64,000 nucleotides of DNA. Source: Pseudogemmobacter bohemicus (GTDB lineage Bacteria; Pseudomonadota; Alphaproteobacteria; Rhodobacterales; Rhodobacteraceae). This document shows, piece after piece, positions 40,261 to 49,789 of this stretch (positions are counted from its first letter, which is position 1; every line of letters begins with the position of its first letter). The notes under the pieces are model-generated. The model made no database searches. It had not been told where the DNA came from and worked only from the letters and a program-made list of their open reading frames with translations. The translations under genes and the position numbers were made by a program. The stretch covers positions 1,053,306 through 1,117,305 of the forward strand of contig NZ_QNHG01000001.1 of NCBI RefSeq assembly GCF_003290025.1, given 5' to 3'.

Positions 40261-42588
40261 GTGCAGACTCCGGGGTTTGAGGGCGAGGGGATATTAAGCG
40301 GGGCGCGCAGCCTTGCGGTCCGGGCCAGCTGGCTGGTTGCCGTCGCGGCAGTCTGCCTTGCTCTGGCGGTGCTGGCCGGGGAAAGCGGCTTCCGCTTTAC
40401 CCTCGCGGTCACCGGCCTTGCGCTTTTGCTGGTGACTTTCGTGCTCTGGGCCATGGCGCGGATCGCGCGGCGCGAGGAAGAGCAGATGAATGCCCGCCTG
40501 TCATTGCTGATCGGCGAGGATGTGGCACCTTGTTTTTCCACAGATATCATGGGGCAGATCCTGTTTCGCAACCGCGCCGCGATTGCGCGGTTCGGGGAAC
40601 AGGCACCCGCCACGCTTGCGGCGCAGCTGCATGAACAGATCGCCTCGCCCTCAGCGGTGATGTACCGGCTGCAGTCCCGCGCGGCGCATCAGGGCGGCGT
40701 GCATGAGGATATCGTGACCCGGCGCGGCCATTTGCGGCTTTCGGTCCACCGTATCGCCAGCGACAAATTCCTGTGGCGGATCGAGGAATTCGAGGATCGC
40801 AGCCCCGCCGGTCGCGGCGCCGAGGGGCTGAGCCTGCCGATGGTGGTGGCAAACCGCGCCGGCGTGGTGCTTTTTTCCAACGAGGCGATGCGTCGGGTTC
40901 TGGGGGAGCGGCCCAAACGCCTCGACCGGATTTTCCTGCAACCGAAAGTGACCAGCGGCGAGGAGGTGGAGGTCGCGACCGCCACCGGCCAGATGCGCGC
41001 CATCGTGGCCGAGCTGGACGGGCCGGGTGACCGGCGCGAGATCTTTCTCCTGCCCGCGCCGGCGCGGCGCGAGGAGGATTCGGTCCAGGTCGATTTCGAG
41101 AATGTGCCGGTGGCGCTGATGAAATTCGGCCTTGATGGTGGCTTGCGCCTGGCAAACCGCGCCGCGCGCGAGCTGCTGGGCGAACGCACGGTCGAGGCGC
41201 TGACCTTCCATGACCTCTTCGAAGATCTTGGCCGCCCGGTGAATGACTGGCTGGCCGATGTGATCGAACAGCGCCTGCCCGCCGGTGCCGAGATGCTGCG
41301 GCTGCGCAGCCATCCGGGCGGCACGGGCCTGGGGGAGGAAGAGAATTTCGTCCAGGTCCAGCTCAGCCGTTTCGTGGAAAAGGGCAGGGCGCTGGCGCTG
41401 GCTATTCTCTCGGATGTAACGGCGCTGAAGAAGATGGAGGCGCAGTTCGACCAGAGCCAGAAGATGCAGGCGATCGGGCAACTGACCGGCGGCATCGCGC
41501 ATGATTTCAACAATCTGCTGACCGCGATTTCGGGCCATTGCGACCTCTTGCTGCTGCGCCATGGCCATGAGGATTCCGATTTCTCCGATCTCGAACAGAT
41601 CCGCCAGAATGCCAATCGCGCGGCGGCTCTGGTCAGCCAGCTGCTGGCATTCTCGCGCAAACAGACACTGAAACCGGAACGGCTCGACCTCTCGGATGTG
41701 CTGAGCGAGGTCGCACATCTGCTGAACCGTCTGGTGGGGGAACGGATCACGCTCAGCCTGAAAAACGACCCGGATCTGGGCGAGGTCAGGGCCGACCGGC
41801 GGCGGCTGGAGCAGGTGCTGATGAATCTTGTGGTGAATGCGCGCGATGCGATGGCCGGCAAGGGCACGATCCTGATCGGGACCGAGGATATCACGCTGTC
41901 GCAGCCCGTCAGCCGTGACGGGGCCACCGTGCCGGCCGGTCGCTGGGCGGTGATCCGGGTCTCGGATACCGGCTGCGGCATCCCGCCAGACCGCATCGGC
42001 AAGATTTTCGAGCCCTTCTTCACCACCAAGCGCCCGGGCGAGGGCACCGGGCTTGGCCTGTCAACGGTTTACGGCATCGTCAAACAATCCGGCGGCTATG
42101 TCTTTGTCGAAAGCGTGCCGGATCAGGGCACCACCTTCGAAATCCTGTTCCCCGTCCGCGAGGGCCAGTCCGAAGCCGGGGCCCAGGCCGAGGAACCGGT
42201 GCGGCCACTGATGCTGCGGAACGGAGCCGGCGTCGTGTTGCTGGTCGAGGATGAGGCCGCAGTGCGCGCCTTCGCCAGCCGGGCGCTGAAGATGCGCGGC
42301 TATACGGTGATTGAGGCATCAAATGCCGAAGAGGCGCTGGATTTGCTGCAGGATCCGTCGCTGGTGGTCGATATTTTCGTCACCGATGTGGTGATGCCGG
42401 GTCTTGACGGTCCAAGCTGGGTGAAACGCGCGCTGGAGGACCGGCCCGATGCGCGGGTGGTCTTTGTCTCGGGCTATACCGAAGACCATCTCGCCGCCGA
42501 TCAGTCACAGATCCCGAATTCTGTCTTCCTGCCGAAACCCTTCTCGCTGAATGACCTGACCGCCACGGTCCAGGGCGCGTTGCATTAG
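40261..42588 (+). CDS. cckA: Hybrid sensor histidine kinase CckA
   Basis: A 775-residue protein. Two membrane segments near residues 20-65 precede PAS-like sensor regions (about 80-380) and a HisKA domain with the phospho-acceptor His414 in GGIAHDFNNLL. The HATPase domain has VVNARDAM, DTGCGIPP and GEGTGLGLSTVYGIV, and the C-terminal receiver has Asp709 in VTDVVMPGLDG. The architecture matches CckA, which drives the ChpT-CtrA phosphorelay controlling cell cycle, motility and gene transfer agents in alphaproteobacteria. I chose GTG 40261, six bases after GGAGG; a TTG 13 codons upstream is less likely. A dead IS481-like element begins two bases after the stop. Confidence 0.88.
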   Translation: MQTPGFEGEGILSGARSLAVRASWLVAVAAVCLALAVLAGESGFRFTLAVTGLALLLVTFVLWAMARIARREEEQMNARLSLLIGEDVAPCFSTDIMGQILFRNRAAIARFGEQAPATLAAQLHEQIASPSAVMYRLQSRAAHQGGVHEDIVTRRGHLRLSVHRIASDKFLWRIEEFEDRSPAGRGAEGLSLPMVVANRAGVVLFSNEAMRRVLGERPKRLDRIFLQPKVTSGEEVEVATATGQMRAIVAELDGPGDRREIFLLPAPARREEDSVQVDFENVPVALMKFGLDGGLRLANRAARELLGERTVEALTFHDLFEDLGRPVNDWLADVIEQRLPAGAEMLRLRSHPGGTGLGEEENFVQVQLSRFVEKGRALALAILSDVTALKKMEAQFDQSQKMQAIGQLTGGIAHDFNNLLTAISGHCDLLLLRHGHEDSDFSDLEQIRQNANRAAALVSQLLAFSRKQTLKPERLDLSDVLSEVAHLLNRLVGERITLSLKNDPDLGEVRADRRRLEQVLMNLVVNARDAMAGKGTILIGTEDITLSQPVSRDGATVPAGRWAVIRVSDTGCGIPPDRIGKIFEPFFTTKRPGEGTGLGLSTVYGIVKQSGGYVFVESVPDQGTTFEILFPVREGQSEAGAQAEEPVRPLMLRNGAGVVLLVEDEAAVRAFASRALKMRGYTVIEASNAEEALDLLQDPSLVVDIFVTDVVMPGLDGPSWVKRALEDRPDARVVFVSGYTEDHLAADQSQIPNSVFLPKPFSLNDLTATVQGALH

Positions 42589-42589
42589 G

Positions 42590-43713
42590 TGTTCAGTCCC
42601 GGCATCTGTTGGGTCGGATTGACGATGAATCTGTCTGATTCTGAAGTCCAGATTTTGCAGATTTATTCGTAAGGCGTGAAACCGTTGAGCGTCTTCTGGC
42701 GGCGGGCAAGGTTGCAGGCGGCCATGAAGTCACCGCGGTGGGTTCGCAATTGTTCGTGGCTCTCGTAATGGAAGCGCGCCAGGGTAGCGTCCTTGATCTC
42801 AGGTTCATGCGTTCGACCTGGCCATTTGTCCGGGGATGGTCTGGCTGGGTCTGTCTGTGCCCAACATTGCCTCGCCACGGTCTCTCGAACCGGTGACGTG
42901 ACCATGGCCCGACCTCGCAGATCATGTCGAAGCGCATTTTCCTGGAGCTGGCGGTGTTCCGATTGCAGGGTTGATCGGCGAACAGGATGCCGCTCGCCAT
43001 CGGGCTCGGGGCGATGGCGCCTTCGATGGCTCGCCCGGTCGGTATCGTGTGGATACGATATGGTATCGAGACCAGCATATGCTCCGGAAACTCTCAGGCG
43101 GTCATCCTGTCTGCCGTGCCCACCAACCCGGGGGCCGCCTCCTTGCTGGTGCGGTCAATGGCCACGCAGAGGTATGGCTTCCCTTCCGTCGTCTGCGCTT
43201 CGGCACTATCAATGTGGAAGATACCGATCGGGTAGCGCCTGAACCGCTGCCGCCCGGGCTTGTCGTCATCCACCTCCGGCGGGCGCGAGATCCCGTGGCG
43301 GCTGCAGGTATAAATGCAAGGCAGGCCGCGCCAGATGCGGGATCGAGGGTTGCAGAGCGTAAAGGCAGTCATCCGGCGGCAGGGGGTTGTGGCGCCGAAC
43401 GCCACCATCATCGCCTCGTCCTCCTCGCTCAGCACCGTTGAACGTGGCTCGGCAGGCCCGGCCTTACCGCCCTCGACCGCCTCGCGCTTGCGCCACTTCG
43501 CGACCGTCCTGGCATTGATCTCCAGCTCCCGGCTCAGTTGCGCGAGCCCTCAGACCCGCCCCTGAACCAATGGCAGGCAGGTCTTCGACTGTGATCGCTG
43601 TATGGCTGCTCGGACTGCGGGCCTGGTCGTGGCGCTGCCATGACGAACCGGTCCCATAGCGCATCCTTCCATTCCACAGGAAGGATCACACCATCAAACC
43701 CCGGGATCAAACA
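42590..43713. mobile_element. Decayed IS481-family insertion sequence
   Basis: The ends form imperfect inverted repeats: TGTTCAGTCCCGGCATCTG from 42590, and on the other strand TGTTTGATCCCGGGGTTTG from 43713; 16 of the first 23 bases match. Between them lies a broken IS481-type transposase gene on the minus strand. The total length of 1,124 bp fits the family. I see no clear target duplication (left flank ATTAGG, right flank TTCAGG). It sits exactly between the cckA stop and the stop of the convergent sulfotransferase-like gene. Confidence 0.75.
42592..43665 (-). pseudogene. IS481-family transposase, multiply frameshifted
   Basis: Segments in several minus-strand frames follow the order of IS481 transposases. 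First comes the helix-turn-helix part (about 43480-43540: a 'sRELEINARTVAKWRKREAV'-like reading), then STVLSEEDEAMMVAF, then YPIGIFHIDSAEAQTTEGK and LCVAIDRTSK of the DDE domain. Later come HPRTNGQVERMN, then KDATLARFHYESHEQLRTH, FMAACNLARRQKTLNGFTPYE and finally the tail before MPGLNT. At least four frame changes are needed to read through, so it cannot be active. Confidence 0.75.
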
Positions 43714-43714
43714 T

Positions 43715-44320
43715 TCAGGCCTGTTCTGGGTGCCTGAGCGTCTCATAAAGCGCGAAATCGGCTGCCGCGATCTGGTGGAGCAGGGTCTCGGTCCCTGGCG
43801 TCAGATGGGCCTCGCCGGGGGGCGAGACATTGACGCGCGGCAGGATGATCTCGCAGCCCAGCCGCTCTTCGAGGAAATCGACGAAAATGTCGATCTCGGC
43901 ATAGCGGAACAGCCGGTCCACCCCCCGGCCCTGACGCGGGCGCAGGAATTTCTCCTGAGCGCCGACATCGGCAAAAGCAGGCCGCGGATCGGAACACCAG
44001 CCCCGGACGAATTCGTCGAAACTCATACCTTTGGTGGATTTCGCCGGATCGGTCTGATCCTCGCGTGAACGAAAGCGATACCAGGAATTCAGCCAGTCGC
44101 GCGGCTCGCGCATCAGGGCCACGACCGTCCATTCCGCCTGGGCCGCCGCTTCGAGATAGGGGCCGACAAAACGGTGATAGCGATGCACGGTCGTGTGTTT
44201 CAGCACGGGCGGACGCTGGATTGACACCGATGACAGCGATTCGAGTGCGCTTGCCAGCGAGGTTGAGCCGGTCTTCGGCGTCGCAAGAAGGACGAGCTTT
44301 TGCTCCCAGAATACCAGCAC
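43715..44320 (-). CDS. Sulfotransferase-family protein
   Basis: A 201-residue protein with the sulfotransferase phosphosulfate-binding motif LLATPKTGSTSLASAL at its N-terminus and the 3'-phosphate motif region MREPRDWLNSWYRF (Arg and a Ser within an Arg-Glu-Pro context). It is short but looks complete. It starts at GTG 44320, nine bases after AAGGAT. The acceptor is unknown; polysaccharide or lipid sulfation is typical. Its stop lies two bases from the right end of the IS481-like element, so the insertion may have removed a terminator or a longer 3' end. It is divergent from recA. Confidence 0.65.
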   Translation of the reverse strand: MLVFWEQKLVLLATPKTGSTSLASALESLSSVSIQRPPVLKHTTVHRYHRFVGPYLEAAAQAEWTVVALMREPRDWLNSWYRFRSREDQTDPAKSTKGMSFDEFVRGWCSDPRPAFADVGAQEKFLRPRQGRGVDRLFRYAEIDIFVDFLEERLGCEIILPRVNVSPPGEAHLTPGTETLLHQIAAADFALYETLRHPEQA

Positions 44321-44478
44321 GCGCAGATCCTTTATCGGTTTCGCGATATCGGGATGCTTCTAGCGCGAAAACCGCCCGGAAAAACCCCTGGAGACGCAAT
44401 TTAAGCCAGGCGTTGTAAACCGACCGTTAAGCATTATGCGGTCAGGATCATTTAAAGAAACTTGTTGATACTTTCCCC

Positions 44479-44506
44479 ATTTGTTCTCATAAGGATGAGA
44501 ACAAAT
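44479..44506 (+). promoter_or_regulatory. 12-4-12 palindrome and LexA-like site upstream of recA
   Basis: Perfect arms ATTTGTTCTCAT (44479-44490) and ATGAGAACAAAT (44495-44506) around AAGG, 58 bases before the recA ATG. The right half also begins GAAC-N7-AAAC (44499-44513), one base from the direct-repeat LexA site GAAC-N7-GAAC (equivalently GTTC-N7-GTTC) described for alphaproteobacteria. It is probably the SOS operator, but the full dyad is more than LexA needs. Confidence 0.6.
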
Positions 44507-44563
44507 ATGAAACATGGCTCGGGATTGCCGCCCCGGCGCGGCTGTGAAATAAAGGAAAAAACC

Positions 44564-45634
44564 ATGGCGACAGCCAGTCTGCTGGACTTCGGGAGCAAGA
44601 AAGACATGGATAAGCAAAAGGCGCTGGAAAGCGCTCTCCAGCAGATCGAGCGGCAATTCGGCAAGGGCTCGATTATGAAGCTCGGCGCTGACAGCCCTGC
44701 GATGGAGATCGAAGCGACCTCGACCGGCTCGCTGGGGCTGGATATCGCGCTTGGCATCGGCGGCCTGCCGAAAGGGCGGATCGTCGAGATTTATGGGCCG
44801 GAAAGCTCGGGCAAGACCACGCTGACGCTGCATGTTGTGGCGGAAGAGCAGAAAAAGGGCGGCGTCTGCGCCTTTGTCGATGCGGAACATGCGCTGGACC
44901 CGAGCTATGCCAAGAAACTCGGCGTTAACCTTGATGAACTGCTGATCTCGCAGCCCGATACCGGCGAACAGGCGCTGGAGATCGTCGATACGCTGGTGCG
45001 TTCCGGCGCGGTCTCGCTGATCGTGGTCGACTCGGTCGCAGCACTGACGCCCAAAGCCGAGCTTGAGGGCGATATGGGCGACGCGACCGTTGGCGCCCAG
45101 GCAAGGCTGATGAGCCAGGCGATGCGCAAACTGACCGCCTCCATCGGCAAATCGAACTGCATGGTGATCTTCATCAACCAGATCCGCATGAAGATCGGCG
45201 TGATGTTCGGCTCGCCCGAGACCACCACCGGCGGCAATGCGCTTAAATTCTACGCCTCTGTGCGCCTGGACATCCGCCGCATCGGCGCGATCAAGGACCG
45301 CGAAGAGGTGGTCGGCAACACCACCCGCGTCAAGGTGGTCAAGAACAAGGTGGCGCCGCCTTTCAAACAGGTCGAATTCGACATCATGTATGGCGAGGGT
45401 ATTTCGAAGACCGGTGAGCTGGTCGATATCGGGGTCAAGGCCGGCGTGGTCGAGAAATCGGGCGCCTGGTATTCCTACGGTGATGAGCGGATCGGGCAGG
45501 GGCGTGAGAATGCCAAGACCTTCCTGAAGAACAACCCGGCCACCGCGCTGGCGATTGAGGAAAAGATCCGCACCGCCAATGGGCTCGATTTCCACATGTC
45601 GGCCGAAGAAAGCGTTGTTGAGGATGATGCCTGA
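44564..45634 (+). CDS. recA: Recombinase RecA
   Basis: A 356-residue RecA, the strand-exchange ATPase and co-protease of the SOS response. Walker A is [10 protein letters not shown], Walker B lies in [10 protein letters not shown], loop L1 in [19 protein letters not shown] and loop L2 near [20 protein letters not shown] chose the ATG at 44564 behind AAAGGAAAAAACC; upstream in-frame codons run through the palindrome and are not conserved. A very strong terminator follows at 45683-45714. Confidence 0.97.
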   Translation: MATASLLDFGSKKDMDKQKALESALQQIERQFGKGSIMKLGADSPAMEIEATSTGSLGLDIALGIGGLPKGRIVEIYGPESSGKTTLTLHVVAEEQKKGGVCAFVDAEHALDPSYAKKLGVNLDELLISQPDTGEQALEIVDTLVRSGAVSLIVVDSVAALTPKAELEGDMGDATVGAQARLMSQAMRKLTASIGKSNCMVIFINQIRMKIGVMFGSPETTTGGNALKFYASVRLDIRRIGAIKDREEVVGNTTRVKVVKNKVAPPFKQVEFDIMYGEGISKTGELVDIGVKAGVVEKSGAWYSYGDERIGQGRENAKTFLKNNPATALAIEEKIRTANGLDFHMSAEESVVEDDA

Positions 45635-45682
45635 TCCCGTGGTCATGCGCCGGGCCTGAACCCGCAATTTGATCATAAGAAC

Positions 45683-45714
45683 AAGGCCGGAAGCCCCGCT
45701 TCCGGCCTTTTTTC
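45683..45714 (+). terminator. Terminator of recA
   Basis: A perfect 12-bp stem (AAGGCCGGAAGC / GCTTCCGGCCTT) with a 3-nt loop followed by further T residues. Confidence 0.95.
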
Positions 45715-45804
45715 GGTCAGGGCGCATCCCCCCGTGGACAGGGGGGATGCGCGCCGTTACATGGAAGGCCGAAATCAGATCATCCTCCATGAAGAGGCCC
45801 GGCC

Positions 45805-48462
45805 ATGGCGTCGCTTAACGACATCCGCACCACCTATCTCGACTTCTTTAAGAAGAACGGGCACCGCGTTGTGGACAGCTCGCCGCTGGTGCCGAGGAAT
45901 GACCCGACGCTGATGTTCACCAATTCGGGCATGGTTCAGTTCAAGAACCTGTTCACCGGCACCGAGCATCGCGATTATAAGCGTGCCACCACCGCGCAGA
46001 AATGCGTCCGTGCCGGCGGCAAGCATAACGATCTCGACAATGTCGGCTATACGGCGCGCCACCATACCTTCTTTGAAATGCTGGGGAATTTCTCTTTCGG
46101 CGATTATTTCAAGGATCAGGCCATCGCCTTTGCCTGGGAACTGCTGACGAAGGATTTCGGCCTCGCGAAAGACAAGCTGCTGGTCACGGTCTACCACACC
46201 GATGACGAGGCCGCCTCGATCTGGAAGAAGGTCTCGGGGCTCACCGATGACCGCATCATCCGCATCGCCTCGGATGACAACTTCTGGCGCATGGGCCCGA
46301 CCGGTCCCTGCGGTCCCTGCACCGAGATTTTCTATGATCATGGTCCCTCGATCTGGGGTGGCCCGCCCGGCTCGGCGGAGGAAGACGGCGACCGGTTCAT
46401 CGAGATCTGGAACAACGTCTTCATGCAAAACGAGCAGTTCGAGGATGGCTCGATGCGTCCCCTCGACATGCAGTCGATCGACACCGGCATGGGGCTGGAG
46501 CGGATCGGCGCGCTCTTGCAGGGTAAACACGACAATTACGACACCGATCTGATGCGGAGCCTGATCGAGGCCTCGGCGCATGTCACTTCGTCCGATCCCG
46601 ACGGCACCGGCAAGGTGCATCACCGGGTGATCGCCGACCATCTGCGTTCGGTCTCGTTCCTGATCGCGGATGGGGTGATGCCCTCGAATGAGGGGCGCGG
46701 CTATGTTCTGCGCCGCATTCTGCGCCGGGCCGCGCGCCATGCGCATATGCTGGGGGCGAAGGATCCGGTGATGCACCGTCTGGTGCCGGCGCTGGTGCGG
46801 CAAATGGGGGCGGCCTATCCGGAGCTGACCCGAGCCCAAAGCCTGATCGAGGAAACGCTGAAGCTGGAAGAGACCAAATTCGGCCAGACGCTGGATCGTG
46901 GTCTGAAACTGCTGGATGAAGAGCTTGCCCGCATCCCCGAAGGCGCCGATCTGCCCGGGGGCGCGGCGTTCAGACTCTATGACACTTACGGCTTCCCGCT
47001 TGATCTGACCCAGGACGCGTTGCGCGAAATGGGCCGCAATGTCGATGTCGTCGGTTTCGAGGCTGCTATGGCCGAGCAGCGCCAGAAAGCCCGCGCCGCC
47101 TGGTCGGGAACCGGCGAGGCGAAAGACGCGAAGATCTGGTTCGAACTTGCTGAATCCAAAGGTGTAACCGAGTTTCTGGGTTACGAGACCGAGGCCGCTG
47201 AGGGCGTCGTCCAGGCGCTGGTGCGCGACGGGGCCGAGATCGGCGCGGCACAGACCGGCGAGACCGTTCAGGTCGTGGTCAACCAGACGCCCTTTTATGC
47301 CGAAAGCGGTGGCCAGGTCGGAGATACCGGCTTCATCCGCACCGATACCGGCGTGGTCGGGATTTCTGACACCAAAAAAGCGGCGGGCATCTTCATCCAT
47401 ATCGGCCAGGTGGTCGAAGGCGGCATCTCGCGCGGTCAGCCAGCTCGGCTGGAGGTCTCTCATAGCCGCCGCTCGGCGATCCGGGCGAACCATTCCGCCA
47501 CGCATCTGCTGCATGAGGCGCTGCGCGGCGCTCTTGGCGATCATGTGGCTCAAAAGGGTTCGCTCAACGCACCCGACCGGCTGCGCTTTGACTTCTCGCA
47601 TGGTCAGGGGCTGTCAGCCACGGAACTGGCCCGGGTCGAGGCCGAGGTAAACGACTATATCCGCCAGAACACCGCCGTTGAGACCCGCATTATGACGCCC
47701 GACGATGCCCGTGCAATCGGCGCCCAGGCGCTGTTCGGCGAGAAATATGGCGATGAGGTGCGGGTGGTTTCGATGGGCCAGCTGCCGGCCTCGGGCAAGG
47801 GAGCTGACGGCCAGACCTATAGCCTGGAGCTTTGCGGCGGCACCCATGTGAAGCGCACCGGCGATATCGGCGCCTTCGTGCTGATGGGCGACTCGGCATC
47901 CTCTGCAGGGGTGCGGCGGATTGAGGCACTGACCGGCGAGGCGGCATTGTCGCATCTGCGCGTCCAGGAACAGCGGCTGGCCGAGGTCGCCGCAGTCCTG
48001 AAAGCGCCGGTTGGCGAGGTGGTCGACCGTGTCCGCGCGCTGTCAGAGGAACGCCGTCAGCTTGCGAATGAGATCGCGACGCTGCGGCGGGAATTCGCTA
48101 TGGGCGGCGGTGGCAGTACAGGACCGGAATCCAAAGAAATCAACGGTGTGAAGCTGATTGCTCAGGTGCTGAAAGGCGTCTCTGGCAAGGATCTTCCGGC
48201 CCTGATCGACGAGATGAAGACCCGGATCGGCTCGGGTGCCGTGCTGCTGATCGCCGATACCGGTGCAAAACCGGCAGTGGCGGCGGGGGTGACCCAGGAT
48301 CTGACCACCAGGGTCTCGGCGGTGGATCTGGTCAAGGCGGCGGCGGCGGCACTTGGCGGCAAAGGCGGCGGCGGCCGGCCGGATATGGCCCAGGCCGGCG
48401 GCAATGATATTGCCGGCGCCGAGGCCGCGATCCAGGCGGCCGAAGCCGTGCTGGGGGCCTGA
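45805..48462 (+). CDS. alaS: Alanyl-tRNA synthetase
   Basis: An 885-residue class II synthetase, complete. The N-terminal catalytic domain opens with [20 protein letters not shown] and has the motif 2 region [19 protein letters not shown]. The editing domain zinc site is [11 protein letters not shown] with [13 protein letters not shown], and the C-terminal C-Ala/DHHA1 domain ends the protein. It follows the recA terminator and starts behind GAAGAGG. A DUF1330 gene begins three bases after its stop and is probably co-transcribed. Confidence 0.96.
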   Translation: MASLNDIRTTYLDFFKKNGHRVVDSSPLVPRNDPTLMFTNSGMVQFKNLFTGTEHRDYKRATTAQKCVRAGGKHNDLDNVGYTARHHTFFEMLGNFSFGDYFKDQAIAFAWELLTKDFGLAKDKLLVTVYHTDDEAASIWKKVSGLTDDRIIRIASDDNFWRMGPTGPCGPCTEIFYDHGPSIWGGPPGSAEEDGDRFIEIWNNVFMQNEQFEDGSMRPLDMQSIDTGMGLERIGALLQGKHDNYDTDLMRSLIEASAHVTSSDPDGTGKVHHRVIADHLRSVSFLIADGVMPSNEGRGYVLRRILRRAARHAHMLGAKDPVMHRLVPALVRQMGAAYPELTRAQSLIEETLKLEETKFGQTLDRGLKLLDEELARIPEGADLPGGAAFRLYDTYGFPLDLTQDALREMGRNVDVVGFEAAMAEQRQKARAAWSGTGEAKDAKIWFELAESKGVTEFLGYETEAAEGVVQALVRDGAEIGAAQTGETVQVVVNQTPFYAESGGQVGDTGFIRTDTGVVGISDTKKAAGIFIHIGQVVEGGISRGQPARLEVSHSRRSAIRANHSATHLLHEALRGALGDHVAQKGSLNAPDRLRFDFSHGQGLSATELARVEAEVNDYIRQNTAVETRIMTPDDARAIGAQALFGEKYGDEVRVVSMGQLPASGKGADGQTYSLELCGGTHVKRTGDIGAFVLMGDSASSAGVRRIEALTGEAALSHLRVQEQRLAEVAAVLKAPVGEVVDRVRALSEERRQLANEIATLRREFAMGGGGSTGPESKEINGVKLIAQVLKGVSGKDLPALIDEMKTRIGSGAVLLIADTGAKPAVAAGVTQDLTTRVSAVDLVKAAAAALGGKGGGGRPDMAQAGGNDIAGAEAAIQAAEAVLGA

Positions 48463-48465
48463 GCC

Positions 48466-48756
48466 ATGCCCGCAGCCTATTGGATCGCCCATGTCCATGT
48501 GACCGATGCCGAGGGCTATGCGCGCTATGCCAAAGGCGCGACCATGGCCATCGAGGCGCATGGCGGCACCTTCCTCGCGCGGGGCGGGCGTTATGTGCAG
48601 CTTGAGGGCAATGACCGCGCCCGCAATGTGCTGGCGCGCTTCCCTGATCTGGAAACGGCGGTGGCCTGCTACAACTCGCCCGAATACCAGGCGGCGCTGG
48701 ATCATGCCCGCGATGCGGCGGTCCGCGATCTCGTCGTGGTCGAAGCGGCGGAATAA
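48466..48756 (+). CDS. DUF1330 family protein
   Basis: A 96-residue dimeric alpha-beta barrel protein of DUF1330 (AYWIAHVHVTDAEGYARY at the start, then GRYVQLEGNDR, then CYNSPEYQAAL). The family is common but functionally uncharacterised; some members resemble antibiotic-biosynthesis monooxygenase-fold proteins. Its position three bases after alaS suggests read-through transcription rather than a shared task. Confidence 0.85.
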   Translation: MPAAYWIAHVHVTDAEGYARYAKGATMAIEAHGGTFLARGGRYVQLEGNDRARNVLARFPDLETAVACYNSPEYQAALDHARDAAVRDLVVVEAAE

Positions 48757-48800
48757 CAGCCTCATTTCCAGGCAGTTATCCGCCTTTGGTAACCTTTCGT

Positions 48801-48835
48801 GAAGCGGCCGGGGCTTATCATGTCCCGGCCGCTTC
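48801..48835 (+). terminator. Terminator after the DUF1330 gene
   Basis: A perfect 12-bp stem (GAAGCGGCCGGG / CCCGGCCGCTTC) with an 11-nt loop followed by GTTATT, 44 bases past the DUF1330 stop. Confidence 0.8.
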
Positions 48836-48901
48836 GTTATTCTGCCACAAAAGCGCAGAAGGGGTGATCAGGCCCTGGCGGTCGGGCAGAGGTATGTCAT
48901 C

Positions 48902-49696
48902 ATGTGTCGTTGGGCGGCCTATATCGGCGAGCCGATTTTCCTCGAAGACATCGTCTCGCGACCGGGTCATTCGCTGATCCATCAAAGCCAGCGCGCCACC
49001 CAATGCCTGACCGCGATCAATGCCGACGGTTTCGGCATCGCCTGGTATGGCGAACGCGCCGAGCCAGGGCTTTACCGCGATGTAATGCCGGCCTGGTCCG
49101 ACCCGAATCTGAAAAGCCTGACCGCCCAGGTGAAATCCGGTCTCTTCCTCGCCCATGTTCGCGCCTCGACCGGCACGGCAACCAGCCGCAACAATTGTCA
49201 CCCCTTCACGGCCGGACGGTGGAGCTTCATGCATAACGGCCAGGTCGGCGGCTATGATGCCTTTCGCCGCGATGCCGAGATGCTGATCCCGGAATCCCTC
49301 TACTCGCAGCGCAAAGGCGCCACCGACAGCGAGGCGCTGTTCCTCACTGCCCTCGCCGAAGGGCTGGAAACCGATCCGCGCGGCGCTTTGGAACGCGCCT
49401 GCGCGAAATTCATCTCGCTTGCCCGCCGCAAAGGCGCCGCCCCACATCTCAGGATGACCGCCGCGCTGTCAGACGGCGAAACACTCTATGCCGTGCGCTA
49501 TGCCAGCGATGACCTGGCGCCCTCGCTCTGGTATCGCTGGTCCGACAGCCGCATGGGGATGGCTGTGGTCTCCGAACCCCTCGAGGCGGAAGAGGGTGGC
49601 TGGACCGAAGTGCCCTCCGCCTCTTTCTGCACCTTCCGCGCCGGCCATGTCAGAACCCAGCCCTTCCTGCCCTGTAGCCTCGCCGAAGCCGCATAA
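48902..49696 (+). CDS. Class II glutamine amidotransferase (YafJ/EgtC-like)
   Basis: A 264-residue Ntn-type glutaminase domain protein. The catalytic nucleophile is Cys2 in the opening MCRWAAYIGEP, exposed after removal of Met, and further motifs are NADGFGIAWYG, FLAHVRAST and SFMHNGQVGG. Members include EgtC of ergothioneine synthesis and YafJ of unknown role. No egtB or egtD gene is adjacent, so ergothioneine synthesis is not supported by context. Confidence 0.8.
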   Translation: MCRWAAYIGEPIFLEDIVSRPGHSLIHQSQRATQCLTAINADGFGIAWYGERAEPGLYRDVMPAWSDPNLKSLTAQVKSGLFLAHVRASTGTATSRNNCHPFTAGRWSFMHNGQVGGYDAFRRDAEMLIPESLYSQRKGATDSEALFLTALAEGLETDPRGALERACAKFISLARRKGAAPHLRMTAALSDGETLYAVRYASDDLAPSLWYRWSDSRMGMAVVSEPLEAEEGGWTEVPSASFCTFRAGHVRTQPFLPCSLAEAA

Positions 49697-49699
49697 AAA

Positions 49700-49750
49700 A
49701 AGGCGCCCCGAAAGACGCCTTCTTCCTCTTGACTGAAATACTCCACGGGG
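49700..49750. terminator. Bidirectional hairpin plus dispersed repeat copy
   Basis: A hairpin AAGGCG / CGCCTT (49700-49721), with A-runs before it and TCTTCC after, ends the amidotransferase gene. It is followed directly by a minus-strand copy of the dispersed repeat (CTTCCTCTTGACTGAAATACTCC, 49722-49744). The convergent mmsA gene ends 40 bases further on. Confidence 0.65.
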
Positions 49751-49789
49751 GTGTGGGGGTGTGAAAACCCCACTTCCTCCATCGACCAT

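Noticed and set aside
45775..47601. A 608-codon minus-strand frame over alaS
   Set aside because: It is the antisense shadow of the clearly conserved alaS; no motif or ribosome-binding site supports it.
48902..49696. Ergothioneine pathway gene egtC
   Set aside because: The class II amidotransferase fold fits, but no egtB or egtD lies nearby, so the specific name is not supported.
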